Both the position numbers and the translations under genes were made by a program. This document shows, in pieces, positions 31,101-37,087 of a DNA stretch of 64,000 bases. Source of the stretch: Rhynchopus sp. YZ270_cl-10 (lineage: Eukaryota > Euglenozoa > Diplonemea > Diplonemida > Diplonemidae); contig OZ037837.1 in assembly GCA_964035575.1 (NCBI GenBank), positions 992,001-1,056,000 on the forward strand, read 5' to 3'. The notes beneath the pieces were generated by a model. That model made no database searches. It was not told the DNA's origin and saw only the letters and a program-made list of their open reading frames with translations. How positions within the stretch are numbered: the first letter of the stretch is position 1; each line of letters begins with the position of its first letter.

Positions 31101-34022
31101 CGGAGGACTCGGAGTTGGTGGTGACGGTGTCGGAGGACTCGGAGTCGGTGGTGACGGTGTCGGAGGACTCGGAGTTGGTGGTGACGGTGTCGGAGGACTC
31201 GGAGTCGGTGGTGACGGTGTCGGAGGACTCGGAGTTGGTGGTGACGGTGTCGGAGGACTCGGAGTCGGTGGTGACGGTGTCGGAGGACTCGGGGTCGGTG
31301 GTGACGGTGTCGGAGGACTTGGAGTTGGTGGTGACGGTGTCGGAGGACTCGGAGTCGGTGGTGACGGTGTCGGAGGACTTGGAGTTGGTGGTGACGGTGT
31401 CGGAGGACTCGGAGTCGGTGGTGACGGTGTCGGAGGACTCGGAGTTGGTGGTGACGGTGTCGGAGGACTCGGAGTCGGTGGTGACGGTGTCGGAGGACTC
31501 GGGGTCGGTGGTGACGGTGTCGGAGGACTCGGAGTTGGTGGTGACGGTGTCGGAGGACTCGGAGTCGGTGGTGACGGTGTCGGAGGACTCGGAGTTGGTG
31601 GTGACGGTGTCGGAGGACTCGGAGTTGGTGGTGACGGTGTCGGAGGACTCGGAGTTGGTGGTGACGGTGTCGGAGGACTCGGAGTTGGTGGTGACGGTGT
31701 CGGAGGACTCGGGGTCGGTGGTGAGGGTGTCGGAGGACTCGGAGTTGGTGGTGACGGTGTCGGAGGACTTGGAGTTGGTGGTGACGGTGTCGGAGGACTC
31801 GGAGTTGGTGGTGACGGTGTCGGAGGACTCGGAGTCGGTGGTGACGGTGTCGGAGGACTTGGAGTTGGTGGTGACGGTGTCGGAGGACTCGGAGTTGGTG
31901 GTGACGGTGTCGGAGGACTCGGAGTTGGTGGTGACGGTGTCGGAGGACTCGGAGTCGGTGGTGACGGTGTCGGAGGACTCGGAGTTGGTGGTGACGGTGT
32001 CGGAGGACTCGGAGTTGGTGGTGACGGTGTCGGAGGACTCGGGGTCGGTGGTGACGGTGTCGGAGGACTCGGAGTCGGTGGTGACGGTGTCGGAGGACTC
32101 GGGGTCGGTGGTGACGGTGTCGGAGGACTCGGAGTCGGTGGTGACGGTGTCGGAGGACTTGGAGTTGGTGGTGACGGTGTCGGAGGACTCGGAGTCGGTG
32201 GTGACGGTGTCGGAGGACTCGGGGTCGGTGGTGACGGTGTCGGAGGACTCGGAGTTGGTGGTGACGGTGTCGGAGGACTCGGAGTCGGTGGTGACGGTGT
32301 CGGAGGACTCGGAGTTGGTGGTGACGGTGTCGGAGGACTCGGAGTCGGTGGTGACGGTGTCGGAGGACTCGGGGTCGGTGGTGACGGTGTCGGAGGACTC
32401 GGAGTCGGTGGTGACGGTGTCGGAGGACTCGGAGTTGGTGGTGACGGTGTCGGAGGACTCGGAGTTGGTGGTGACGGTGTCGGAGGACTCGGAGTTGGTG
32501 GTGACGGTGTCGGAGGACTCGGAGTTGGTGGTGACGGTGTCGGAGGACTCGGGGTCGGTGGTGAGGGTGTCGGAGGACTCGGAGTTGGTGGTGACGGTGT
32601 CGGAGGACTTGGAGTTGGTGGTGACGGTGTCGGAGGACTCGGAGTTGGTGGTGACGGTGTCGGAGGACTTGGAGTTGGTGGTGACGGTGTCGGAGGACTC
32701 GGAGTTGGTGGTGACGGTGTCGGAGGACTCGGAGTCGGTGGTGACGGTGTCGGAGGACTTGGAGTTGGTGGTGACGGTGTCGGAGGACTCGGAGTTGGTG
32801 GTGACGGTGTCGGAGGACTCGGAGTTGGTGGTGACGGTGTCGGAGGACTCGGAGTCGGTGGTGACGGTGTCGGAGGACTCGGAGTTGGTGGTGACGGTGT
32901 CGGAGGACTCGGAGTTGGTGGTGACGGTGTCGGAGGACTCGGGGTCGGTGGTGACGGTGTCGGAGGACTCGGAGTCGGTGGTGACGGTGTCGGAGGACTC
33001 GGGGTCGGTGGTGACGGTGTCGGAGGACTCGGAGTCGGTGGTGACGGTGTCGGAGGACTTGGAGTTGGTGGTGACGGTGTCGGAGGACTCGGAGTCGGTG
33101 GTGACGGTGTCGGAGGACTCGGGGTCGGTGGTGACGGTGTCGGAGGACTCGGAGTTGGTGGTGACGGTGTCGGAGGACTCGGAGTCGGTGGTGACGGTGT
33201 CGGAGGACTCGGAGTTGGTGGTGACGGTGTCGGAGGACTCGGAGTCGGTGGTGACGGTGTCGGAGGACTCGGGGTCGGTGGTGACGGTGTCGGAGGACTC
33301 GGAGTCGGTGGTGACGGTGTCGGAGGACTCGGAGTTGGTGGTGACGGTGTCGGAGGACTCGGAGTCGGTGGTGACGGTGTCGGAGGACTCGGGGTCGGTG
33401 GTGACGGTGTCGGAGGACTCGGAGTCGGTGGTGACGGTGTCGGAGGACTCGGAGTTGGTGGTGACGGTGTCGGAGGACTCGGAGTTGGTGGTGACGGTGT
33501 CGGAGGACTCGGAGTTGGTGGTGACGGTGTCGGAGGACTCGGAGTCGGAGGACTCGGAGTCGGTGGTGACGCTGCAGGTGCCGGCGTATCCTTGTATGCT
33601 TTGAATGTGCCGCTGAAACCTTGGAACTGTACGCTGCCGTCACTTTCAAAAGACATATAGACAGGACCCTGGACGATGTGTGCCTGGTTTAAATTGTATG
33701 AACCTTGCAGGGTCGTGACGTATGTGTATGTGTCCTCTGCAGTTTCCGTAAAAATATTCAAGTAGTCAAACCCCGTCTCAGATTCAAAGTAGCTCATAGT
33801 TATGGTTACCTCATTTGGGGTTTCAAGTTTCCAGCAATCGTATGTGTCGGGAAGATATGGATTTGGTGTGCTAAACGATCCTGTCACAGTGGATGAATCA
33901 AACACTGTGACACTTTTGCACCCACTGGCAGTTCCTGGCACGTCTGTCACAGGGGCCACACACTCCCCTCCACTCTGGAAGCAGAGCAGCACCCACACCG
34001 CCCAACACAGGGAACGCATCAT
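19137..34022 (-). CDS. Giant CUB / PPTPS-repeat type I membrane protein
   Basis: A single 4961-residue frame. Order: signal peptide (about 1-20), CUB-like domain (about 35-143, with aromatic strands YDCWKLETP, MSYFE and FDYLNIF and the closing FQGFSGTFKAY; only two Cys instead of the common four), a stalk of roughly 590 PPTPS pentapeptides, about 50 modules of VLGGGVTLIPST plus PPTPS units (usually 36 residues), then a transmembrane helix (AIFGAIAALLVALGLALFLW) and a short basic tail ending NVPF. The start is the MM pair at 34020-34022; the longer frame begins with a non-ATG codon. Pro/Thr/Ser repeats suggest a rigid, heavily O-glycosylated extracellular stalk presenting the CUB domain. Only about 250 residues are non-repetitive, and copy number may be misassembled. 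Confidence 0.85.
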   Translation of the reverse strand: MMRSLCWAVWVLLCFQSGGECVAPVTDVPGTASGCKSVTVFDSSTVTGSFSTPNPYLPDTYDCWKLETPNEVTITMSYFESETGFDYLNIFTETAEDTYTYVTTLQGSYNLNQAHIVQGPVYMSFESDGSVQFQGFSGTFKAYKDTPAPAASPPTPSPPTPSPPTPSPPTPSPPTPSPPTPSPPTPSPPTPSPPTPSPPTPSPPTPSPPTPSPPTPSPPTPSPPTPSPPTPSPPTPSPPTPSPPTPSPPTPSPPTPSPPTPSPPTPSPPTPSPPTPSPPTPSPPTPSPPTPSPPTPSPPTPSPPTPSPPTPSPPTPSPPTPSPPTPSPPTPSPPTPSPPTPSPPTPSPPTPSPPTPSPPTPSPPTPSPPTPSPPTPSPPTPSPPTPSPPTPSPPTPSPPTPSPPTPSPPTPSPPTPSPPTPSPPTPSPPTPSPPTPSPPTPSPPTPSPPTPSPPTPSPPTPSPPTPSPPTPSPPTPSPPTPSPPTPSPPTPSPPTPSPPTPSPPTPSPPTPSPPTPSPPTPSPPTPSPPTPSPPTPSPPTPSPPTPSPPTPSPPTPSPPTPSPPTPSPPTPSPPTPSPPTPSPPTPSPPTPSPPTPSPPTPSPPTPSPPTPSPPTPSPPTPSPPTPSPPTPSPPTPSPPTPSPPTPSPPTPSPPTPSPPTPSPPTPSPPTPSPPTPSPPTPSPPTPSPPTPSPPTPSPPTPSPPTPSPPTPSPPTPSPPTPSPPTPSPPTPSPPTPSPPTPSPPTPSPPTPSPPTPSPPTPSPPTPSPPTPSPPTPSPPTPSPPTPSPPTPSPPTPSPPTPSPPTPSPPTPSPPTPSPPTPSPPTPSPPTPSPPTPSPPTPSPPTPSPPTPSPPTPSPPTPSPPTPSPPTPSPPTPSPPTPSPPTPSPPTPSPPTPSPPTPSPPTPSPPTPSPPTPSPPTPSPPTPSPPTPSPPTPSPPTPSPPTPSPPTPSPPTPSPPTPSPPTPSPPTPSPPTPSPPTPSPPTPSPPTPSPPTPSPPTPSPPTPSPPTPSPPTPSPPTPSPPTPSPPTPSPPTPSPPTPSPPTPSPPTPSPPTPSPPTPSPPTPSPPTPSPPTPSPPTPSPPTPSPPTPSPPTPSPPTPSPPTPSPPTPSPPTPSPPTPSPPTPSPPTPSPPTPSPPTPSPPTPSPPTPSPPTPSPPTPSPPTPSPPTPSPPTPSPPTPSPPTPSPPTPSPPTPSPPTPSPPTPSPPTPSPPTPSPPTPSPPTPSPPTPSPPTPSPPTPSPPTPSPPTPSPPTPSPPTPSPPTPSPPTPSPPTPSPPTPSPPTPSPPTPSPPTPSPPTPSPPTPSPPTPSPPTPSPPTPSPPTPSPPTPSPPTPSPPTPSPPTPSPPTPSPPTPSPPTPSPPTPSPPTPSPPTPSPPTPSPPTPSPPTPSPPTPSPPTPSPPTPSPPTPSPPTPSPPTPSPPTPSPPTPSPPTPSPPTPSPPTPSPPTPSPPTPSPPTPSPPTPSPPTPSPPTPSPPTPSPPTPSPPTPSPPTPSPPTPSPPTPSPPTPSPPTPSPPTPSPPTPSPPTPSPPTPSPPTPSPPTPSPPTPSPPTPSPPTPSPPTPSPPTPSPPTPSPPTPSPPTPSPPTPSPPTPSPPTPSPPTPSPPTPSPPTPSPPTPSPPTPSPPTPSPPTPSPPTPSPPTPSPPTPSPPTPSPPTPSPPTPSPPTPSPPTPSPPTPSPPTPSPPTPSPPTPSPPTPSPPTPSPPTPSPPTPSPPTPSPPTPSPPTPSPPTPSPPTPSPPTPSPPTPSPPTPSPPTPSPPTPSPPTPSPPTPSPPTPSPPTPSPPTPSPPTPSPPTPSPPTPSPPTPSPPTPSPPTPSPPTPSPPTPSPPTPSPPTPSPPTPSPPTPSPPTPSPPTPSPPTPSPPTPSPPTPSPPTPSPPTPSPPTPSPPTPSPPTPSPPTPSPPTPSPPTPSPPTPSPPTPSPPTPSPPTPSPPTPSPPTPSPPTPSPPTPSPPTPSPPTPSPPTPSPPTPSPPTPSPPTPSPPTPSPPTPSPPTPSPPTPSPPTPSPPTPSPPTPSPPTPSPPTPSPPTPSPPTPSPPTPSPPTPSPPTPSPPTPSPPTPSPPTPSPPTPSPPTPSPPTPSPPTPSPPTPSPPTPSPPTPSPPTPSPPTPSPPTPSPPTPSPPTPSPPTPSPPTPSPPTPSPPTPSPPTPSPPTPSPTTPSPPTPSPPTPSPPTPSPPTPSPPTPSPPTPSPPTPSPPTPSPPTPSPPTPSPPTPSPPTPSPPTPSPPTPSPPTPSPPTPSPPTPSPPTPSPPTPSPPTPSPPTPSPPTPSPPTPSPPTPSPPTPSPPTPSPPTPSPPTPSPPTPSPPTPSPPTPSPPTPSPPTPSPPTPSPPTPSPPTPSPPTPSPPTPSPPTPSPPTPSPPTPSPPTPSPPTPSPPTPSPPTPSPPTPSPPTPSPPTPSPPTPSPPTPSPPTPSPPTPSPPTPSPPTPSPPTPSPPTPSPPTPSPPTPSPPTPSPPTPSPPTPSPPTPSPPTPSPPTPSPPTPSPPTPSPPTPSPPTPSPPTPSPPTPSPPTPSPPTPSPPTPSPPTPSPPTPSPPTPSPPTPSPPTPSPPTPSPPTPSPPTPSPPTPSPPTPSPPTPSPPTPSPPTPSPPTPSPPTPSPPTPSPPTPSPPTPSPPTPSPPTPSPPTPSPPTPSPPTPSPPTPSPPTPSPPTPSPPTPSPQTPGPPTPSPPTPSPPTPSPPTPSPPTPSPPTPSPPTPSPPTPSPPTPSPPTPSPPTPSPPTPSPPTPSPPTPSPPTPSPPTPSPPTPSPPTPSPPTPSPPTPSPPTPSPPTPSPPTPSPPTPSPPTPSPPTPSPPTPSPPTPSPPTPSPPTPSPPTPSPPTPSPPTPSPPTPSPPTPSPPTPSPPTPSPPTPSPPTPSPPTPSPPTPSPPTPGPPTPSPPTPSPPTPSPPTPSPPTPSPPTPSPPTPSPPTPGPPTPSPPTPSPPTPSPPTPSPPTPSPPTPSPPTPSPPTPSPPTPSPPTPSPPTPSPPTPSPPTPSPPTPSPPTPSPPTPSPPTPSPPTPSPPTPSPPTPSPPTPSPPTPSPPTPSPPTPSPPTPSPPTPSPPTPSPPTPSPPTPSPPTPSPPTPSPPTPSPPTPSPPTPSPPTPSPPTPSPSTMSPPTPSPPTPSPSVLGGGVTLIPSTMSPPTPSPPTPSPPTPSPPTPSPSVLGGGVTLIPSTMSPPTPSPPTPSPPTPSPPTPSPSVLGGGVTLIPSTMSPPTPSGPTPSPPTPSPPTPSPSVLGGGVTLIPSTVSPPTPSPPTPSPPTPSPPTPSPSVLGGGVTLIPSTMSPPTPSPPTPSPPTPSPPTPSPSVLGGGVTLIPSTMSPPTPSPPTPSPPTPSPPTPSPSVLGGGVTLIPSTVSPPTPSPPTPSPPTPSPPTPSPSVLGGGVTLIPSTVSPPTPSPPTPSPPTPSPPTPSPSVLGGGVTLIPSTVSPPTPSPPTPSPPTPSPPTPSPSVLGGGVTLIPSTMSPPTPSPPTPSPPTPSPPTPSPSVLGGGVTLIPSTVSPPTPSPLTPSPLTPSPPTPSPSVLGGGVTLIPSTVSPPTPSPPTPSPPTPSPPTPSPSVLGGGVTLIPSTMSPPTPSPPTPSPLTPSPPTPSPSVLGGGVTLIPSTMSPPTPSPPTPSPLTPSPPTPSPSVLGGGVTLIPSTVSPPTPSPPTPSPLTPSPPTPSPSVLGGGVTLIPSTVSPPTPSPPTPSPPTPSPPTPSPSVLGGGVTLIPSTVSPPTPSPPTPSPPTASPPTPSPSVLGGGVTLIPSTVSPPTPSPPTPSPPTASPPTPSPSVLGGGVTLIPSTMSPPTPSPPTPSPPTPSPPTPSPSVLGGGVTLIPSTMSPPTPSPPTPSPPTPSPPTPSPSVLGGGVTLIPSTMSPPTPSPPTPSPPTPSPPTPSPSVLGGGVTLIPSTVSPPTPSPPTPSPPTPSPPTPSPSVLGGGVTLIPSTVSPPTPSPPTPSPPTPSPPTPSPSVLGGGVTLIPSTMSPPTPSPPTPSPPTPSPPTPSPSVLGGGVTLIPSTVSPRTPSPPTPSPPTPSPPTPSPSVLGGGVTLIPSTVSPRTPSPPTPSPPTPSPPTPSPSVLGGGVTLIPSTMSPLTPSPPTPSPSVLGGGVTLIPSTMSPLTPSPPTPSPPTPSPPTPSPSVLGGGVTLIPSTMSPLTPSPPTPSPPTPSPPTPSPSVLGGGVTLIPSTMSPPTPSPPTPSPPTPSPPTPSPSVLGGGVTLIPSTMSPPTPSPPTPSPPTPSPPTPSPSVLGGGVTLIPSTMSPPTPSPPTPSPSVLGGGVTLIPSTMSPPTPSGPTPSPPTPSPPTPSPSVLGGGVTLIPSTMSPPTPSPPTPSPPTPSPPTPSPSVLGGGVTVIPSTVSPPTPAPLTPSPPTPSPPTPSPSVLGGGVTLIPSTMSPPTPSPPTPSPPTPSPPTPSPSVLGGGVTLIPSTMSPPTPSPPTPSPSVLGGGVTLIPSTMSPPTPSPPTPSPSVLGGGVTLIPSTMSPPTPSPPTPSPPTPSPPTPSPSVLGGGVTLIPSTMSPPTPSPPTPSPPTPSPPTPSPSVLGGGVTLIPSTVSPPTPSPPTPSPPTPSPPTPSPSVLGGGVTLIPSTVSPPTPSPPTPSPSTPSPPTPSPSVLGGGVTLIPSTVSPPTPSPPTPSPPTPSPPTPSPSVLGGAVTLIPSIVSPPTPSPPTPSPPTPSPPTPSPSVLGGGVTLIPSTVSPPTPSPPTPSPPTPSPPTPSPSVLGGGVTLIPSTVSPPTPSPPTPSPPTPSPPTPSPSVLGGGVTLIPSTVSPPTPSPPTPSPPTPSPPTPSPSVLGGGVTLIPSTMSPPTPSPPTPSPSTPSPPTPSPSVLGGGVTLIPSTVSPPTPSPPTPSPPTPSPPTPSPSVLGGGVTLIPSTSDASTIARSTISPPTPSPSILGGGVTLDESTPAPTLVTLPPTDVPLSTERTAETESRFKDEKGALYYLAIFGAIAALLVALGLALFLWVLHTKNSRIATETHNVPF
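19440..24715 (-). repeat. 108-bp module array (GGGVTLIPST modules)
   Basis: About 50 tandem units of usually 108 bp (36 residues), with shorter 78-bp ones where one 30-bp piece is missing, for example at 20650-20728. Each encodes VLGGGVTLIPST(M/V) followed by several PPTPS. Changes are mostly substitutions that keep the frame. Confidence 0.95.
24716..33580 (-). repeat. 30-bp minisatellite encoding PPTPS pairs
   Basis: About 295 tandem 30-bp units, each encoding two PPTPS pentapeptides. The two Ser positions alternate between TCA and AGT codons, so the DNA unit is 30 bp although the peptide unit is five residues. Variant bases show higher-order copying, as in 31801-32460 against 32701-33360. 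Confidence 0.95.
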
Positions 34023-34040
34023 GTGGGAAGGGACCCCCAA

Positions 34041-34246
34041 ATCGGGGGATGTGTGGCAAGAAGAGTGAACCTGTGAGGTTTGGTAAAGGGCATGGTGTGT
34101 ATGATAAGGGTGGGTGGGTCAGGAGGCTGGGATGGCGGCCCTTACGTGAGTGGTGCAGGTTGCGTATTGAAGGTGGGCTTTAACGGGAAATGCACAAACC
34201 TGTGCAATGTCGTGAGGTAGGGCATGATCCATCGGTGATCACAACC
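34041..34246. other. 5' flank of the giant gene
   Basis: Unique sequence between the start codon and the repeat module. I see no TATA-like element clear enough to call. Confidence 0.35.
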
Positions 34247-34555
34247 CCCACCCACTGCCTCTCCCCCTCCTCCCACACACCCCGCTGCCCCTCTACCACT
34301 CCCAGGGTAAGTGGGGAGATGTGCATAGCTGCCACCTGCCTGAGGGTCACAGACGGCACAGTGCCATGTCGCGAAAGTGAACCCACACACTGAATAAAAA
34401 CACCACCCAAGATAGGCACCCCACACCAGCGCACCCCACCCCACCCACCCCAGCAAGAACGCCAAAGGTGCTCTCGTGCTGCAACCACGGCAAGCCGAGG
34501 TGCCAGACAAATGCACGAAAGCACCCCATGGCTGGGCACGTCCCTGTTCCACCCC
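34247..34555. repeat. 5'-flank repeat module, copy 4
   Basis: A full-length copy about 225 bp upstream of the giant membrane-protein gene, ending at the CCCTGTTCCACC boundary seen in the other copies. Confidence 0.85.
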
Positions 34556-35557
34556 AGCATCACCACAACGACGGCCGGGAAGCAGACAATGTACCACTCG
34601 ACCATGCGAAGTGCTTTGTTGCTTTGCGATGTCTTTAAGCCTTGCACACCCTCTTCACACCCTTCCACATGGTTGCGAAGAACTTGGCTTGCATAAAGTG
34701 AATGTGTGCAAAAGCACAGTTATCGACACAATGCTCATCTCAAGCAAAAAGGCGTTGACAATGGTACACCCCATTAGGTTCAGCAGTGACTGCCACACGA
34801 CCTGGCCCTAAAAATAAATGCAAATATCAGCTCTCAGTTTCTACATGAACCCAGACGGGCCTTGCATGCCGTTTATTTTATTGAAATCCTGTAAAAAGGC
34901 ATCCACGCCCTAACCCACCTGACCCTACCAATGCACGCTCCTGCAGGCACATCCCTTTGTATGTGGACAGACGTGCGCACTCTTTTGTTTCGACCTGCTC
35001 TTTGGGGCACGCATATATTGCGACAGTGCAGACTGCGACAAATGCTGAGCGCGACACACACTTTGCTCAACACTCACGCCCTACTGTGCGTTGCTGTGTC
35101 CTGCACAGCAATAGCACCCTGCGGTCTCGGAACTCTATTTTTCCGCTCTAGAGCGACTACTGGCAGGATCAACCAGGCTTCTTGTCACTCTAATCGATAG
35201 GGGATTGCTCCCCTGAGATCAGTGATCAAAGAGCCTAATGACGGTTGATATATTCCGGCTTCACCTGTGAAGAGGCTTTCTAAGCCTACCCCAACGGGCA
35301 CCCTCCAGGAGGCTCACCTGCTTGCTGCACTGTGTCTGCAGGGAGATGTCTGGACGGCAGCTGGACCGACAACATCTTCTTCTCATCCAGACCCCATCCC
35401 CTCCCCCCCAGCAATCCCGAACAAATGGCCAAACCACCAATTTCCCTGAGGCACTTCGCGAATCCTTCATATCCTCTGGAAGCGAGTCCCCGGAAAGGGT
35501 AGACCACAAAAAAAAACAACGAAGTAGGGTGTTCGCAGCTGCGGGAATGAAATACCA
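34556..35557. other. Intergenic, with rRNA-like scrap
   Basis: No gene was recognised apart from the 23-nt SSU rRNA-like sequence at 35155-35177. Confidence 0.4.
35155..35177 (-). rRNA. Fragment identical to the 5' end of 18S rRNA
   Basis: On the minus strand it reads CCTGGTTGATCCTGCCAGTA then GTC, the near-universal first bases of eukaryotic small-subunit rRNA. The next bases do not continue as 18S (GCTCTAGAGCGG instead of ATATGC). It is a scrap or junction, not a gene. Confidence 0.55.
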
Positions 35558-35866
35558 TCAGACCTGCTTTGCTCCGCTCGCTCTGTGTCGACCCGCGAGA
35601 AGCGCCTCGACGAGGAACACCGCGCACACACCCACTGCATACTCCGCAAGATTCAACAGCAGGTCGTCCTCATGCACATACCAGTCCAGCACCTGGTACA
35701 CCACATAGAGCACGGCAGCCCCATACCACCTCCTCCCTAGCATATAAGTCGCAGCCGCTGCAAGAGCCACGTGCACAACAGCAGCTACACCATACCTGCA
35801 CCAACCCTTCAAATCAGGATACCCTGCAAGGCTACACACGAACGGCGACAGATCAACAAGACCCAT
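35558..35866 (-). CDS. Small multi-pass membrane protein, unknown
   Basis: A 102-residue frame from an ATG at 35866. It has a short N-terminus (MGLVDLSPFVCSLAG), then hydrophobic stretches YGVAAVVHVALAAAATYML, WYGAAVLYVVYQVLDWYV and LAEYAVGVCAVFLVEALLAG, and a basic tail. Three membrane segments fit. The acidic turn HEDDLLLN between segments two and three recalls small integral membrane proteins, but I recognise no family. A longer frame extends upstream to 36169 without looking protein-like, so the internal ATG is preferred. It is a plausible gene because base use changes sharply at the chosen start. Confidence 0.5.
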   Translation of the reverse strand: MGLVDLSPFVCSLAGYPDLKGWCRYGVAAVVHVALAAAATYMLGRRWYGAAVLYVVYQVLDWYVHEDDLLLNLAEYAVGVCAVFLVEALLAGRHRASGAKQV

Positions 35867-36787
35867 GGGATACAAAGATTCTATTTGTTGTAAGGGCTCT
35901 GGATGCAGATAGAGAAGAAGAGAAGAAGAGGGGGAAGAATGGTGAAGGGGGGAAAGCCAAGGTTTTCCTCCTTGGGTGGTGGAAGGGAGGGGTGCCGTTG
36001 GGTGCCTCAAGGAAAAGTTCTGGGGGGGAAATACCCGATTTTTAGAGGAAACGATCTTTGCACTTTCAGCGTTTCTCATATCTATGCACAGCGCAAGGCG
36101 TGCCTTTGTGGATACCCAACCATGCAGGCAGACACATCCATTACGTGGTTTGCATCTGAGTACAGACAATAATAGTACAAAAAAAGAAATTGAAAAAGAA
36201 TGTCGTTGATTTATAGTCGCTGTTGAAAACCACGTTGTTTTTGTTCTTCCTTTTTGCTTCCAACATTTTTATAAGCTTTTTTTTTGGGGGGATACACGCC
36301 CCACGTGTCGGTTCTGTGGAAAAAATGGCACGGAACCACCTGTGCTGCCCCTTTTCATGTCTATTCATGGAAACTGTATCAAAGTGATACCGGGTAAAGG
36401 CGTTGAGAAAAAACAAAGAACCGGCGCGCTGTTTGAATAACTAAGTGTTTCTCCCCGCGTCTGATTTTGTGAGGCAGAATAAAACATCATGAAAAAAGCT
36501 CGTTGCACTCCCACTATGTGTCCTCTGCGCTCTCACTATGGCACTACTCCATTTGGCTTTCTCTCACATAAAAAAGAATCCAACCCATTGCTCCACGAAT
36601 CCGTAGAGATACAAAACACCTGCTTGAAAACCACAACAGTGTTCCAAACATCCAAAACTCAAAATCTTAACGTACACTCTCTGTTGATTCTAAAACGGGG
36701 GAGGGTAAAAAAGCGCGAAAGGTAAATTGGGGAAGAGGTTGAAAAGTTGGAACACTTCCTCACCCCAGATCACACAACTCATAAATG
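35867..36787. other. AT-rich intergenic stretch
   Basis: Runs of A and T and short frames only. Nothing was recognised. Confidence 0.45.
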
Positions 36788-37087
36788 AAAGCCAATTCAG
36801 TGGACACACTTCTGATCCTAAGAAGGACCCCACCCTCACCTTCCCTCACCCAAACCCCAAAGAAATGCTCTGTTGTTCACAACACCCAGCCAACCCTCTC
36901 AAATCCTCCCAATTGTTTCGTATGACTCATCCCAACAAACCCCACCTCACTCTGTCACCACCTCCCAAAAATAATAAAGAAGCACACCTCAGCACAGTGC
37001 AGAGCAGCCGTCGTGCAGCTGACCACACAGTGCGAGGAGTGAAGATGCACAACAACAAATGCTGCAAAAGTGAACGCTTCCTTGCTG
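36788..37087. repeat. 3' flank shared by the tandem B-box genes, copy 1
   Basis: Starting at GAAAGCCAATTCAGTGGACA, about 290 bp here recur at 39510-39813 almost unchanged. The sequence contains AATAATAAAG. The duplication unit thus includes the gene and its downstream flank. Confidence 0.85.

Noticed and set aside
19440-33580. CRISPR array
   Set aside because: The repeats are contiguous coding minisatellites without unique spacers, in a eukaryotic genome.
27548-33604. Plus-strand frame of VVTVSEDSE repeats
   Set aside because: A third stop-free phase of the array, without independent support.
24647-33649. A second minus-strand frame of 3000 codons (RHRHHQLRVL repeats)
   Set aside because: Same reason: a stop-free phase of the 30-bp repeat. 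It has no signal, domain or unique sequence at its ends.
19282-33660. Plus-strand open frame of 4792 codons (GGVGGDGVGGL repeats) opposite the giant gene
   Set aside because: It is a by-product of a repeat whose length is a multiple of three and whose reverse complement lacks stops. Signal peptide, CUB domain and transmembrane segment are all on the minus strand.
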